Below are positions 47,216 through 59,800 of a DNA stretch of 64,000 nt, in pieces. Made by a program: the position numbers and the translations under genes. The notes under the pieces are model-generated. The model was not told the origin of the DNA and did no database searches. It was given only the letters and a program-made list of their open reading frames with translations. This DNA is from Gymnopilus junonius (taxonomy: Eukaryota > Basidiomycota > Agaricomycetes > Agaricales > Galerinaceae). How positions within the stretch are numbered: the stretch's first letter is position 1; the number at the start of each line of letters is the position of its first letter. Location of the stretch: positions 1 through 64,000 of the forward strand of contig JADNYJ010000071.1 in NCBI GenBank assembly GCA_015501075.1, written 5' to 3'.

Positions 47216-48810
47216 CTATGTCCAATCAAACTCAACGACCCTCTCTTTCACCCATTTGATTTCCTCCGTCGTCCAGCGTGGCTCACATTTATCAAACGCA
47301 AGCGTCAGGATTGCCGGCGCATCGTAATCTTGCACCTTCCAATCCGGATCATCATAATTGACCCTCCGATTCCGAGTTTCGATCATTTTCTTCACCACAC
47401 CAAACGAAGGCGAGGGACATCTTTCGAGTATGAGTTTCTGCATACTCGAACACATCACCGCACCCATCCCATCCTCAGCCTCTGCCTCAGTTGTCGTGGA
47501 AAATGCCTCAATGAGGAGGTCGAAGGGTGTTTGGGAATTCGTCAGACATAGGATGTAGCCCTCCCATCCTGAAAGAAGAGGTATCATATCTGCATGAGGA
47601 GCTTGGCAGGCAAGGCTGATCTGGCATAGGCATCGAAATCGTCCGAAAATGGCGGCGGAGAGAGTTCCAGAGAGTCGGTACCATAGCCGTGGAATATGAG
47701 GACCGGGACGTTGGTATCGATGTGTTGAAAGATATCGGATTGGATGCCGAAACAGTGTTGGAATTTGAGGATCATCAGTTCGGGAAGGTGGGTGAGGCGG
47801 AACAGTTCCGAGATGCCACTGGGCTGGAGGCTTTTCAGGGAGAGATAATTCAGGTTTTCGAGAGTGTACAAGTCGGCTTCGAGGCTTTTTGTATCGATTT
47901 TGAAGGGTATACGGGAGAGCGAGAGTGAGACGAGAGTCCGATTCATTTTGGCGGAAATATGGGCTAGAGTGGCGCTAAGTGGAAGACGGAGGTGTTCGTA
48001 CCTGAACCCTTCAATGTGAAGGTGTCGCAGTTGTGGTTGATATGTAAACCATGGAGGAGGGTTGTTCAATGCTTGAAGAAAAGTTCGGCCGTCGATGGTC
48101 ATGGTCTGTAAATGTGGATGAGAATGCACGACAGGGTCTGTCTGCACTTGATCCACTTCTGTCTCCATATCCCAGTCATCCAAGTTACCAATAATTGGTA
48201 GCATGTACAGTGAGCGCAATAGAGTCGCACGATCGGAGATGAAATCAAGTGTCGGCAACGAGGAATGCATGAAGACTTCAATGTGAAAACTACGGCAACG
48301 CTCCATGTGAGGCTGCAAGAGCTGAATAAAAGCACTGAGCGTTTCCTTTTCGCCCATACGATTGGGAGACCAGCGCCCTCCAGGATTTTTGTTCAAAATG
48401 AACACATCGATTGGTAAGCCACACGACCACTCGATATACCTTTGAGCCTGTTCGACGGGAGTAGAATCTGCACCAATGAAGAGCACTAGACGGGTCCAGT
48501 ACTCTGGACACGAGGATAAAACTGCTTCCCAAGTAGGGCTAACAGCCGCTAAAGCATACGGAAAAAGATTGGGCATTACAGCAGTGTAGAAGATGTTTGG
48601 CTGGATAGTGACAAACGTAGATACTTCGCGTCGGTCCTCTGCGATTGCTCTTTCTGTATCGGCATTTTGGAGATCTAGTTCGTCGATGTTCTCAGTTTCA
48701 GGATAAGAAAGAAATCGTTCGAAAAACTCGAGGGGTGGGAATGCCTTGTGGTCCTCATAAACCCGGCGGAAGATATCGTCCAGAAGTTCCGGTGGGATAG
48801 TTTCGATAGG
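47216..48810 (-). pseudogene. F-box-like protein, right copy, frameshifted near the C-terminus
   Basis: The F-box start (IPPELLDDIFRRVYEDHKAF, about 48795-48735) is here in frame through EFFERFLSYPETENIDELDL and on to MPNLFPYALAAVSPTWEAVL (ATG 48576), unlike the left copy. The frame runs to about 47608, where the left copy reads GCCTGGCCAAG and this copy GCCTGCCAAG, one G fewer. The shift gives a stop at 47584. The remainder (MIPLLSGWEGYILCLTNSQT onwards, to 47216) is open in the other frame. The true start lies a little upstream of 48795 and was not fixed. Original function: substrate receptor for an SCF ubiquitin ligase, inferred from the F-box. Confidence 0.75.
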
Positions 48811-49505
48811 AGCAGGTGGAGGAGTGATGTCATGTCGGTAGAGCGCCTAATTGTACATGGTAAGCAGGTATCGAGGTCAAATCAATGTCGGACCCGCACC
48901 TGGAGAGCATGTGAAGGCAGTTTTCGAGCTGTGAAGCAGTTGGGTCGAGAGAAACACTGAAATAGAGTCCACCGAAGACGCCCGAGGGTAAAGGTCATGA
49001 TCAGTAAGCACAGCTAAATAATTGGACTTCTAATTTCGATGCGAGAATTGATGGTTCCTTAGTCACTCAGTCCTAATATTAAAACTTGAAAGTTTACATA
49101 TGACGGTTTGAGCGTACCTGCCTTTAAATATAAGGTGATACTTATGCTGGAACGAAGGATAGAAGGACCATATACCCACGCTGAAAAGTCATAATAAGTA
49201 ATTTCAGTTAGAGACAACAAGGAGAATTCCACCAGACATAGGCAAGGAGGATCGTGAATCAGAGATTGTAGTGATATTCACAGATAGACAGCACAAATTG
49301 TAAGTAGTGTCGATGACCGATATTCCAAACTCAAGGAATACACAAGACGACGGCAAGCATAAGAATAACCCAGTAGCTCCACCGCGGTCGTTGATGGCCC
49401 CAGTCGCCATAAAAAATGCCCCTATTCTTGCCAGTGACTTCAAAAATTCCGGGTGTTGCTGTGCTGGCATGGAATGCGATTGTCAAACCCACTTTATTCA
49501 GTCTG
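48811..49505. other. Upstream flank of right F-box copy, in the arm
   Basis: Matches about 6375-7070 of the left arm in reverse. No further gene seen. Ends at the insertion site. Confidence 0.5.
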
Positions 49506-50280
49506 GACGCGAAATTGGGAAGAGATGCTTATGCTGATGGCTCCAAATACCACCACGCTCAAGCAAAATGAAAAATAACTTGAATATTGTCAGCTGAGAA
49601 AGATACACTTTGAGGACACCGGTTTCGACCTGTGAGGTCATCCAGAAGCAGAGATGAGGCATCTTGGGAAGTAAAAAGAAAATTACATAGTGTGTAAACA
49701 TAGATGAGCATAAAGAGAATGATCATATCCTAATATACCGGTTTTTATTTCCAAGTTGATGTGGAAGCGGAAGCGGAAGTTGACGCTGATATTGACATCA
49801 GAAAAAGTGACTGACAGGTATATAGCCTTGCGTGCCCATATATGAATTACATTCCATGCTGTGGTTGCGATGTCTGGATAGCAGTACATCGAACGACAGC
49901 TTACATTGAGGTACATAGAAATAGCAGCACCGCAGTCAGCACAGAATCAGTTTCCCGATACCTGATAATGCATGGGAATGTATCGTGAGTTATTGCAGTC
50001 GTTCGGTTAAATAGGAATGTAAGCGGTCGTTCGATGTACCGGAATGTAATGAAAGTGACGCCAATAAATAACAATGTCTTGCTATGTACATCTTATCACC
50101 GTGCCCATATAGAGTCATGTAATATGATCTATTCTCATTCCTGCCAGATAACCTAGACTAATCATCTCGAACAATTCAGATACCCACATCACACACACTA
50201 TAGATTGTGCAATAATATCATTGATGAAGCAATTTACATACAACCCCGAACTAGAAATAACAGGCGGCAATGCGCAAAGC

Positions 50281-52555
50281 TCACGGCTTGGGATTCTTCT
50301 TGGTCTTCGTAACTTTGGCTTTCTTCTTCAGGGGTAGTTGGTCAGAGTTATTGACGTCCAAAGACTTTGAAAAAGCATTAGAATGAACTTATGTACTAGG
50401 AAGATAACTTACGCGCTTCGTGACCGAGGCTCTGGTAGCACGTTCCGTTCGTTGAGGTGTAGGTGTTGCATTGGCGCTCCTCTTATCCGGACTTCCATCT
50501 GCGATGGGATGACTCTGGACTAGTCTGTTCTCCACTGCTTTCAAGGTCTGTCTCTGATGGTATAATGAGCGAGAAGGATCAGGGTACGTTAAGGAGAACA
50601 CTACCTCCTTTTGGCTGTAGCTCTCACCATGTGTCTTCTCTGAGCGTGGACGCTTGTTCTTCTTGAGGTTCTTCTCCAAAATCGTAACTTGATTATCCAG
50701 GGTCTCATTGTCGCTGTTGTCATCGTCAACATCCCAGTCGTATCTGACTACCTGTGATCGGTGAGTAGCTGTTGAAATTCGATCAACTTCCTGATCGCTA
50801 GTGTCATCGCTGTCGTCGTGCCCATTGAATCGAAGAACAACCTTGGCTTGTGCAGGAGATGGAGTCGTCGTCGTCAAATCCTGGGGGCCTCGATCCTGAC
50901 GGCCTGAAGCCGCGACCTGGCGTACCTGCTGTGGAGTTGTGTTTACCTCGTGCTCTGCTTGGTACTGCTCTTCAAGTCGTCATTGCTCCCCAATTTGGCG
51001 TTGCTCCTCTCTCCGTTGGCGTTCTTCCTCGTGTTGGCGTTCTTCGAGACAACGGCGCTTCTTGTTCTCAAGCTGAGCTTTAAGTCGTTCAGCGGGGTTC
51101 GGACCTTCGTGCGTTTGTTCGGGCCGAATTTTGCTCGCCTTCGTTTTCTTCTTCATAGAACGAAGGCCCGGAACCTGACTTAAAAGCCACAAGGAGTACA
51201 ACGAAAGGAAGGTGGGGAGATTACTTACGACTGCCACCAGTCCAAAGTATCTTGTATGAACTGAGTTTCTTCATTTTCTTCGAACATTGAAACAACATTG
51301 TCATAAAAAACATCGAGCCCAAAGCAATCAATAAAGTTTGTCCACTTCTTGGCGGATGACAAAGCGAGATAAGTCTGAAAAGCAAAGCTTAACAACGACA
51401 CGACGTTAGTTTGAAATCATACCTGTACAGCTGCATACGCAATCATGCGACCAGTCACTTTTTTGATATGAAAAACCTTGGCTTTTGTCTTGTTTGCGTC
51501 GCGACTGGCCTCAAGCGCTGAGGAGGGGCCTGTGAAGATATGCCGGAAGACCTGATAGTGCCATCAAAAAGAGGAATAGATCGACCTATGATAAACTCAC
51601 TCTGACAAGTAGGAAACCTCGAAAGAGGCCACTGGTTTCGTCGTCGGGATCATACTGAGTCCCACTTTCATACATAAAAGATGGAAAGTCATTGTCTGTA
51701 ATTACGAGTTTTCCATCAAATATTTGATTTGTGAAATCTCTGTGCAGATGGGTGAGCGAGCAAGTGAAAAAGACGCGCATATATTTTACACAGGATCTGC
51801 TTCGAACTGGTCCTTCAGACGTAAAGGGCAGAGATGTTCGGCAGTGTCCAAGTGGTAATGACCTCGAGTTTCCTTGGGGTCGCTAGCTAAGAGTCGGTCA
51901 ATATCATAGTCCATGGCAAACCTAGAGCCGGATTTGGGGTTTTCATATATGAGGTCAAGGATAGCGCCCTTGAGCTTGGCGGTATCATCTCCACGAGAGG
52001 CGTTAGAGGCCTCTGAAATCTAAAAGATGGTCAGTAAACAGATATAACACCCGCATATATTGACTTCCTAGCTTGATTAATCCAAGGAAAGCGTCGGTGT
52101 CGGTGGAACAAGCGTCGACAACGAGATTAAACCTTCGCTCGAGCTTTATTATGGCACGGAAGATGTAATGTTCCTCCTCAGTGTATCTAAATGCATGTTA
52201 GAAGTAGTCTGGTTGTTCATAAAAATGGACGTACTGTTCTTCCTTGTCTGGTCGCGTGTCATCACCCTCCACTTCTTCCTCATCCTCTGTATCCTCATCC
52301 TCATTCTCTTTGTCTTCGGGTGCGGCTTCAGGTACACCAGCATAGAAGGCGTGATGGAGATTCATGAAAGGGTGAATGGTCTGTGAGATGATACGTGATT
52401 TCGAGATATACGGCTTGAGTTGAGTATTACTGCACTTGCTGGTTAGCATCCCACATTTACTGAGCTAGAATGTATAGCGCTCACCACCCTCCAACTCTGA
52501 CGGATTGCACAATGGCGTCGAGGTTATCTTTTGATGGATTATCGCTGTCGGGCAT
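50281..52555 (-). pseudogene. Plavaka companion gene (DUF6698-type), one premature stop
   Basis: Start MPDSDNPSKDNLDAIVQ at 52555. Spliced exons give a Glu/Asp-rich region, then YTEEEHYIFRAIIKLERRF, then RGDDTAKLKGAILDLIYENP, LDTAEHLCPLRLKDQFEADP, and ITDNDFPSFMYESGTQYDPD with SGLFRGFLLVRVFRHIFTGP and VTGRMIAYAAVQTYLALSS. These are the blocks of the fungal DUF6698 domain that accompanies Plavaka transposases. A charged coiled-coil-like tail (RRCLEERQHEEERQRREEQR) and a basic end (PLKKKAKVTKTKKNPKP) follow. In the tail a TGA at 50982-50980 interrupts a frame that continues openly to 50389 and then, across an intron, to 50281. A CGA-to-TGA change would explain it. Function unknown; probably assists transposition. 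Confidence 0.75.
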
Positions 52556-53544
52556 GATGGTGGTGAGAGCGAAAGAGTGAGTTGGTCAAATTCTACTCGC
52601 GTTCCGAATTTGGACTGTGCTGATCCAAAAATAGATTCACAGTGTCTTTGTATCATTCATCAAGTCTTTCCATCCACACCACTTAAGATTGAAGAAATTA
52701 AGCTGTATTCTAAATAAATTTTCAATCATTTTCATTCCTGCTGTGAACTTGATGAGCAACACGGCCCCTTAGAATTTTAACATTGCTCAAAACACGGTCA
52801 TGTGACGGTGTTTGTTATTTTTTTCTTATCGACGTTGTAATCTTTAATCTCATCCCACTTGCTTGTTCTTTCTTTTCCGCGTAATTCTGTCCTGCTATGG
52901 CCGAAATCTCCTGTCCTGGCTGCAGAAAGAAGCTCACAAATCATACTGCATTCGGAAATCACAAGAGAAAATGCCCGGCACTGTATCTCACCACAAAACA
53001 AAAGCGGTTGAAGAGATGTGGGGTTAAACTGACAACAAAGAGAGAGGAGCAGCTTGCTAGGCTTAAGACGCCTCCAAGCCCTTCTCTTATTAAAATGAAG
53101 GATGATCTACGCCGTCGGCTAAGCTCTCAGAGAACTGCCCCTTCATCCATCAAACTCACGGAATCCAAAATGACCAATGCTACCAAAAACATCACCAGGA
53201 TGAATTACCTCCAGCTCCACCATATATTCCCCAGATTGACGAGCTAGACTTCAACTCAGAGTCCTTCTATGTAAATTCCGATGCTAGTATATTCCGTACT
53301 GAACCAGATTCGTTTGGGATTAGGGACGTTCACGGTAGCCCAACTTCGGCCCAACTTGGCTCCCAACTTTGATCCCAACTTCGATCAAGTTGGGAATTCC
53401 AAGTTGGGCCGATTTCGCAAGTTGGGATGCAAATCGTGCTCCGGACCATGATTTGCATCCCGACTTGGCCCCCAACTTGACGTCCCAACTCATCTTCCCA
53501 ACTTCGTCCCTACTCTCTGTACTACCTACGCTTTACATACAAAC

Positions 53545-55267
53545 ATGGGCAAAGCTAAGCCGAAAAAGGCAGTTCCCACTAAGCCTACAAAGCCAACCCC
53601 TACATCGAAAAAAGCGTCGTCCACACCATCCGATTCCTCCCGCCCCCCCAAACTCGAGTGGGTTAAGAACCCAGACTGGACATGGTCGCTAATCGCCTAC
53701 TTGACCAACCACGTCGCCTTCCGCATCAAGCTCTTCTCGGATTCTACAGCGGATGCCAGCAAAGAGGGTCGTAGCAAGGCTGTCGCGAAGGATGGGAAGG
53801 CTCAGCAGTACGCGACTCTAGCAGAAGGCATCTTCAAGGACGACAAAGAGCAGGGCCCGGCCTACCTACAAGACAAGGGTCGGTTTGCCACTTCAGTTGA
53901 GACGCGCCTTCGCCGGTAAGATCAAATCATCAGAAAATTTCTTATCTTGATGTATCTATGAACAGGCTCAAGAAGGACTACATCGAACACCTCAAGACGC
54001 TTGGGAAGACTGGTGCTGGTCTCGCTCCCGAAGATGTCACACCCGGCAGCTCTATAGCTAACCTCGTCGGTATGTCTTCTACCTTTTTTTCGTCGTTCTG
54101 TCACTGATCTTTACTGATCCTTCTTTTAGATGACATCAAGGCTAACTGGCCTTGGTGGGAAGAATTCCATAGGTTCTGGCACAAGCTGCCGAATTACAAC
54201 ACCATCGGTGTTTCGTCTTCGACCCCTGGTGTTGACCATGCGGGAAACGCGGCCGCTCTCTTTGAGTCTGGTGCTGGTGATCCCATGGAAGATGCTCCGG
54301 GGGCCGGAAATGAAGACATCGACGATGGCCATAGAGGTGCTGCCGAAGAGGATGACCATGAGAGTGAGGAGGAGCTGGAGCTGGCTGAGCAGGATGAAAA
54401 TGACGAGGACGATGATGACGAGGATGATGATGAGGGCAAGGGTAGTGGGACAGAGGATGAGGACCAACCGAAAGCCAAGGATCCCCAGCCAAAGGTGCGC
54501 TTTTCAATGATGCCAATAAAACTCTCGACTGAATCCTATTGCAGACCACTGTCAACAAGTCTAGCAAGTCTAGCATCGGCAACTCAAAAGGTCGCCCTCT
54601 TGTCAGTCGCGACGCCGGTTTGGCAAAGGCCAACGCAACCAGTGCAAAAGCTGCAACGAAGAGCGTCAAGCAACAGGGTGCTGTAGAAAAGTTTAATGAC
54701 TTCCGCAAGGCTGAGGCTGATCGCATGGAGCGCAAGCGCGAACGTGACTTTAAGCTGAAGATGGAAGAGCAGCGGACCAAGAGGCTGAAATACCAGTTCA
54801 AGAATCGCGATGCCGAGGACGCCCGCAAAGCTCGATCGGAGGATCTTCGTCTCCAACTCCAGATTGAACTTGCACGTCTAGAGGCTGTGAAGGCCGGCGC
54901 AATGGTGGCCCCTGAGACGAAGGCGGCTGCTGCTCAACCCACTGCTGAACCCACTGCACGAGCTCCCGAGCCTGTCGCCTCTGCTCCCACTTCTACTCCA
55001 CTGCCTCAGCATCCCCCGTACACCAATCATGTCATGCCACAGGAAATGTATAGCACCCCCATGTCGCGTTCTGTCCTTGGCCCATACACCAACAACAGCA
55101 GCAGTCCTCTTTCGGTGGCTAGTCATGCGGCCTTTACTTCCTTTGCTGATGCCAAGCAGTACGGAGGTTTGGAACCATCTGGTAATCTTTTCGTTGAGGA
55201 AATGAGTGACGTGGGTAAGGAAAATGACTTCGATATGGATTGTATGTACATGAATCCAAACATGTAA
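53545..55267 (+). CDS. H2 accessory protein (Myb/SANT-like DNA-binding type)
   Basis: Exons 53545-53915, 53966-54069, 54130-54494 and 54545-55267 total 1563 bases, giving 520 residues without a stop. The start MGKAKPKKAVPTKPTKPTPT is Lys/Pro-rich. A Trp-spaced helical domain follows (KLEWVKNPDWTWSLIAYLTN, then KKDYIEHLKTL and WPWWEEFHRFWHKLPNYNTI), fitting the trihelix/Myb-like partner of Harbinger transposases. A strongly acidic stretch (DENDEDDDDEDDDEG) and a long charged helix (DRMERKRERDFKLKMEEQRT) come next, and the C-terminus is Pro/Ser rich. Expected to help the transposase reach the nucleus and bind ends; this role is known for related elements and inferred here. Confidence 0.75.
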
Positions 55268-55270
55268 TAA

Positions 55271-56860
55271 TCAGTAGAAAAATATATCCTCCCCCTGCTG
55301 TGCCTTCCATTCCATCAACTTAGCCTTGAGTTGTTCCCTCTTACGCTGGCCCCTTGTTTCGCGAACAGCTTCTCGTTGAAGTTCAGTGCTAGAGTTTACG
55401 GTGACGGGGTCAGTACCTTCACGAATAAGGTCCTCTATGTGTTCCTCATCTTCATGGCCACGCTCAATAAAAAAGATAAGGGTATGGAGGACAATACAAG
55501 CCTTGATCCATGCCACGGCACGTTCATGACCACGAGCGTTGTCGATCTGTTGTCGGAGACCTCGTAAAGACGCAAATCGACCCTTGATATATCCCATGGC
55601 GTGCTCGGACTTCACACGAACCTTAAGTCTTATGAGAAAAGCGGTAAGAAAATAGGAAAGTTAGGAACATACAGAGGAAAGGTGATAATTGAAGTTCGCG
55701 TTCTCGGGGCGGTTTGAAAGGGGCTTCTTGTATGGAGTGACACACCAAGTATCGAGTGCATATGCCGAGTCTGCCCAAATCCACTCATCTTCTTTAAAAA
55801 GGTCATGGTTGTATGAATATGTACGTGAGTCACGAAATACTGTAGCATCGTGAGCGCTACCACAGTACCCTACAACGTAGTCGATGACACGAAGATTTGG
55901 TAATGTAATGAGCTATATGTCTTGGCCATCAGTTAATTTCGTGAATAAAATACAAATAAAAAGACATACCTGCACATTCAACGAATAGTTGCTCTTCCAA
56001 TCGAAATACGCTTCGCCATGATGACCTGGCTTCTCGAATAAGGGAACCAGCGTGCCATCGACCATACAGTAGCCATTACGCCATGCAGGACATGACGTCT
56101 TTTCCACCCATTGCCGAGCTTCTTCTATTTCCTCCTCACTCGGCCAACATATGACAGTATCGTGAAGAGACAGGGACGCGATGATTACACGCCGGGTAGC
56201 CTTCACGACTAGGCCAGGACTGACCCCAGCCCACTGCGCCACTGCTTCAACCGACGCAGCATTGCCCTCATGGCCGAAACGATACAACGCGATTGCAAGC
56301 TGTATGTCGACCGGGAACTGCTGGCAGTTGGATCGGTTCGCAAAGATCGGATGATCCTGAATGCGTTTGAGGAGTTCGTCAAAGGTTGAAGGTGATACAC
56401 GTAGATTGCGGCGGAAGTGGTGTGGTTTGTCGGACCTGTACTCGACAAGGACAAGGTAGAGCTGGGAGCATTTAGGAACAGGGCTGGAAGGGTTGAGAAG
56501 GCGGGAAGCAAGAATTGTGTCCAGAAGCTCGTTGTATGTCGCGACATTCTGCAAACGGATGGCATCTTCTTCGTCAGAAGAGTCATCGCCGTCAGAGACT
56601 TCCATGAGCGCCGGATCACCGTCAATGGCCTCCATGTCGGAATCGGAGGAGGAGGAGGATGATGTAGATGATGTAGAAGAGGTGGAAGAGGTGGAGGATG
56701 TCGAGCTGCTACTTGCGTCGCTGCTGGATGATTCGGTGTCTGATGGAAAATCCATGAAGTCGTCGTCCTTCTCCAAGCTGTCAAAATAGAGTTCCAACTC
56801 TTCCTGGGTGGCAAGAAGGATGGTTTTGATAAGTGCTTGACGCTCAGTAAGGGCGGGCAT
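55271..56860 (-). CDS. H2 Harbinger-type DDE transposase
   Basis: Exons 56860-55970, 55912-55673 and 55621-55271 join in frame (1482 bases, 493 residues) across short introns. The N-terminus has an acidic Ser-rich tract (SSTSSTSSTSSTSSSSSSD). A helix-turn-helix-like block (AAQWAGVSPGLVVKATRR-like, about 56230) precedes the catalytic core: CMVDGTLVPLFEKPG (Asp), EWIWADSAYALD (Asp), KSEHAMGYIKGRFASLRGL (Glu), the DDE_Tnp_4 layout, then IVLHTLIFFIERGHEDEEH. No stop or shift was seen, unlike the H1 transposase. It probably cuts and pastes H2 with ATT-type target duplication. Confidence 0.88.
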
Positions 56861-59800
56861 GTTTGGCAGCGTCGAGTGAGGAAGAAAGTGGGGAAAAAAA
56901 AGGTAGCCCTTGTCTCAGTGCTGATATATGGCTGCAAATTTTTGACGTGACTCACTTCGATCGATCTTGGATACTATTGGCCATCGTTGAGGCGCTGAGT
57001 TTTACCAGGAAGAGCGACGGGAGGTGGTCTGGATACCATTTTGGCAGAGAGGATGTGAGGGGAGGGAAGAAAGAAGGATCATATTTGGACGTGGTGTATG
57101 AGTGGGAATACAGCGGCGTACATCAACTTGTCACTACGTAGTTAAAAATACAGAGTGGGTGTTTCACAGTAAAGTCGCCAACTTGGGTGCCAACTCGGAA
57201 GCAAATTGGGATCAAGTTGAGACCCAAGTTAGGACCCAAGTTGGGCCGAAGTTGGGCTACCGTGAACGTCCCTATTGTGCGTCAGTACGCGAACGGAAAG
57301 CCTAGTATCACTCCTGATCCATTTCATTCGCTTTCTGAGGTTTCCGACTCTCCTAACTTGGCTCTCGACCCATCATCAGACTCTTTCAAGGCTTCTCACA
57401 TGTCTTTCAGCTTGATTCTACATGATCTCAAGTCTACCATAACTCATGCCGCCGCTGAATTCTTTGCGCCTTTCAAAAATGCATCCGTTTACTGTCTGAT
57501 GACCTGGTTCTACCGGTCATCTAATACTAAATCCATCTCAGAACTTAATTCGCTTGTTAGAGACGTCATTCTTGCTCCTGACTTCTTGCCAAACGAACTG
57601 GAGGGCTTTGATGCTACGAAGGAAAACAAACGGATGGACGATTATCACGAACTCGACTCTGTGCCTTCGCCATTTGCCTTTGACGACCGCTGGATCAAAA
57701 GCTCTGTTGAGCTTTCAGTTCCATGCGATGGCTTCTGCTTTATCTCTGAGGCCGAAGCACCCAAATTCAAAGTAGACATCCATCATCGCAAGTTAGTCGA
57801 GGTTATTCGATCTGCTTACTCGGAACCAGTAGCAAAGACATTTCACACCTTTCCTTTCAAAGCTTATTGGACACCCTCGGAAACTGACCCAGAAGAGAGG
57901 ATCTATTCTGAAAGTTTCACTGCTGATGCATGGAATAACGAATACGAGAAGCTCTTACAAGATGAGCTGTACCATGGATCTGGTGAGGATCTCGAGCGAT
58001 TCGTGGTAGCCTTGATGCTCTGGTCCGATTCAACCTCACTCGCCCAGTTTGGGAACGCTGAGCTGTGGCCAATGTATCTTTTCTTTGGCGGCCAGTCTAA
58101 ATATGCACGCGTCAAACCTTCTTCCTTTGCAGCCCATCACATTGCATACATGCCCAAGGTTAGTGCACATATTTATGCTACTGTGAATAAATCCAGTCTG
58201 ATATGATTTGCATGTAGCTTGACGATAATATCCAAGAGTTTTACATGGAACAATTTGGAAAACCCGCAACAGCTGAGATGCTTACACATCTTCGGCGTGA
58301 ACTGGCGCAGGCTGTCTGGTTATTGTTGCTTGATGATGAATTTGTTGAAGCTTATCTCCATGGTCTGATTCTGCAATTAGAAGATGGTATCAATCGATTG
58401 GGCGTCCTTCGATTCTTGACCTATTCAGCCGATTATGTTGAGAAGTGATATCGCCTTCTGTTTAGAATGATCAAACAACTAATTATTATCAATTTGCAGA
58501 GTTCTATTGGCGTGTATTAAATATCTTTCACGACATCCATGTCCCAGATGTTTGGTTCTCAAATCAAAGATTCCTATGCTAGGTTCAAAGCGAGACATGC
58601 AAGACTGGATCAGGTATAAGCGCGCTGACAATGAGGCTAGGCAGGAGATGATCGAACGTGCTCACAAACTGATGTTTGAAAAGGGAGTAAATATCGCCAG
58701 TAAACAAATTACCGACATTTTAGCATCCAAGTCACTGGTGCCAACTCGAGTAAGTGTCTAGTTGAACAAAGTTCTATTTCTAATTACTTTGATTAGAACG
58801 CGTTCTCACAATGGTTATTCGAAGCTGGTCTTAACTACTATGACTTATTTGTTGTAGACCTCCTTCACGAATTTGAGATTGGTGTATGGATGGCAATATT
58901 CAAGCATTTGCTTCGCCTTCTTTTTGCACTTGGAGAAGATCGTATTCAAAAATTGAATGAACGGTAAATTTTAATATTTCCGGACCCGGATTGTGGCTAA
59001 GTGCTTGTTTAGCTATCGACAGATTCCGACCTTTGGTAGGGGCACAATACGCCGATTTGGGAAGAACGCATCAGCTTTAAAAAAGATGGCCGCACGCGAT
59101 TACGAAGACTTACTCCAGGTCACATTATGGCTTGGCCTATTTCTCCATTCTACTGGACTGATTCTCCACTATACAGTGTGCTATTCCTGTTTTTGAGGGG
59201 CTCTTCCCGGGTAAGCAAGATGGCATTGTTCGCAAGCTACTATTTGAGCTTGCATCATGGCATGCGCTCGCAAAACTGCGGCTTCATACCGAAACCACCG
59301 TGAATGATCTCGAGACGTCAACAACCAGACTCGGAGAGAATTTACGTGAATTTGAGAGGCACTTATGTCAGAAGTACCAGACATATGACTTGCCATCTGA
59401 AGAAGCCGCTCGGGGTAGACGCCAGTCAAAGGCTGCGATTAAGAAGTCCTCCACCCATAACCCTAAAGCTTCTTTAGCAACAAAACAGCCAACTCGTAAG
59501 CAGCGACTATTCCACCTCGACACCATCAAGCTGCACTCACTTGGTGGATACGCCAAAGCTATCCGACTACATGGGACAACGGACAATTATAGCACCCAGA
59601 CGGTACGGCGATTTCTTCTCGTATCTTGAAGTAAAGTTGACATTCAAATATATAGGGTGAGCTTGAACATCGACGAGTGAAGCGCATGTATCGACGAGTG
59701 CACAAAGGAAAACATGTCATTGGAATAGGTTTGCAAGTCAGACGTGAACGATTCATCCACTTGATGAAGGAACGGAACAAGCAAGAAGGCATTGGGGGAC

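Larger units (their letters stand above)
44165..49512. repeat. Right arm of inverted duplication, inner part
   Basis: Reverse-complement counterpart of about 6371-11380. It holds the RING, unidentified and F-box genes. Relative to the left arm it has about 80 extra bp in the RING gene and a few hundred extra bp at 46430-46800. It is cut at 49512 by the 12.2-kb insertion. Confidence 0.9.
53322..57273. mobile_element. Harbinger-like DNA transposon nested in Plavaka (element H2)
   Basis: The ends are exact inverted repeats for at least 37 bp, starting AGGGACGTTCACGGTAGCC. Variants of CCCAACTT/AAGTTGGG recur further in on both sides (53345-53500 and 57175-57250). ATT flanks both ends (53319-53321, 57274-57276). 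Both genes look intact: accessory 53545-55267 and transposase 55271-56860, converging with only 3 bp between their stops. This could be an autonomous, recently inserted element. Confidence 0.92.

Noticed and set aside
54142..54828. Minus-strand ORF of 228 codons inside H2
   Set aside because: It lies antisense to the well-spliced accessory gene and its sequence is simply the complement of the acidic and Lys-rich codons.
56209..56955. Second minus-strand ORF overlapping the H2 transposase
   Set aside because: Different frame of the same exon; it lacks the transposase blocks that the adjacent frame shows.
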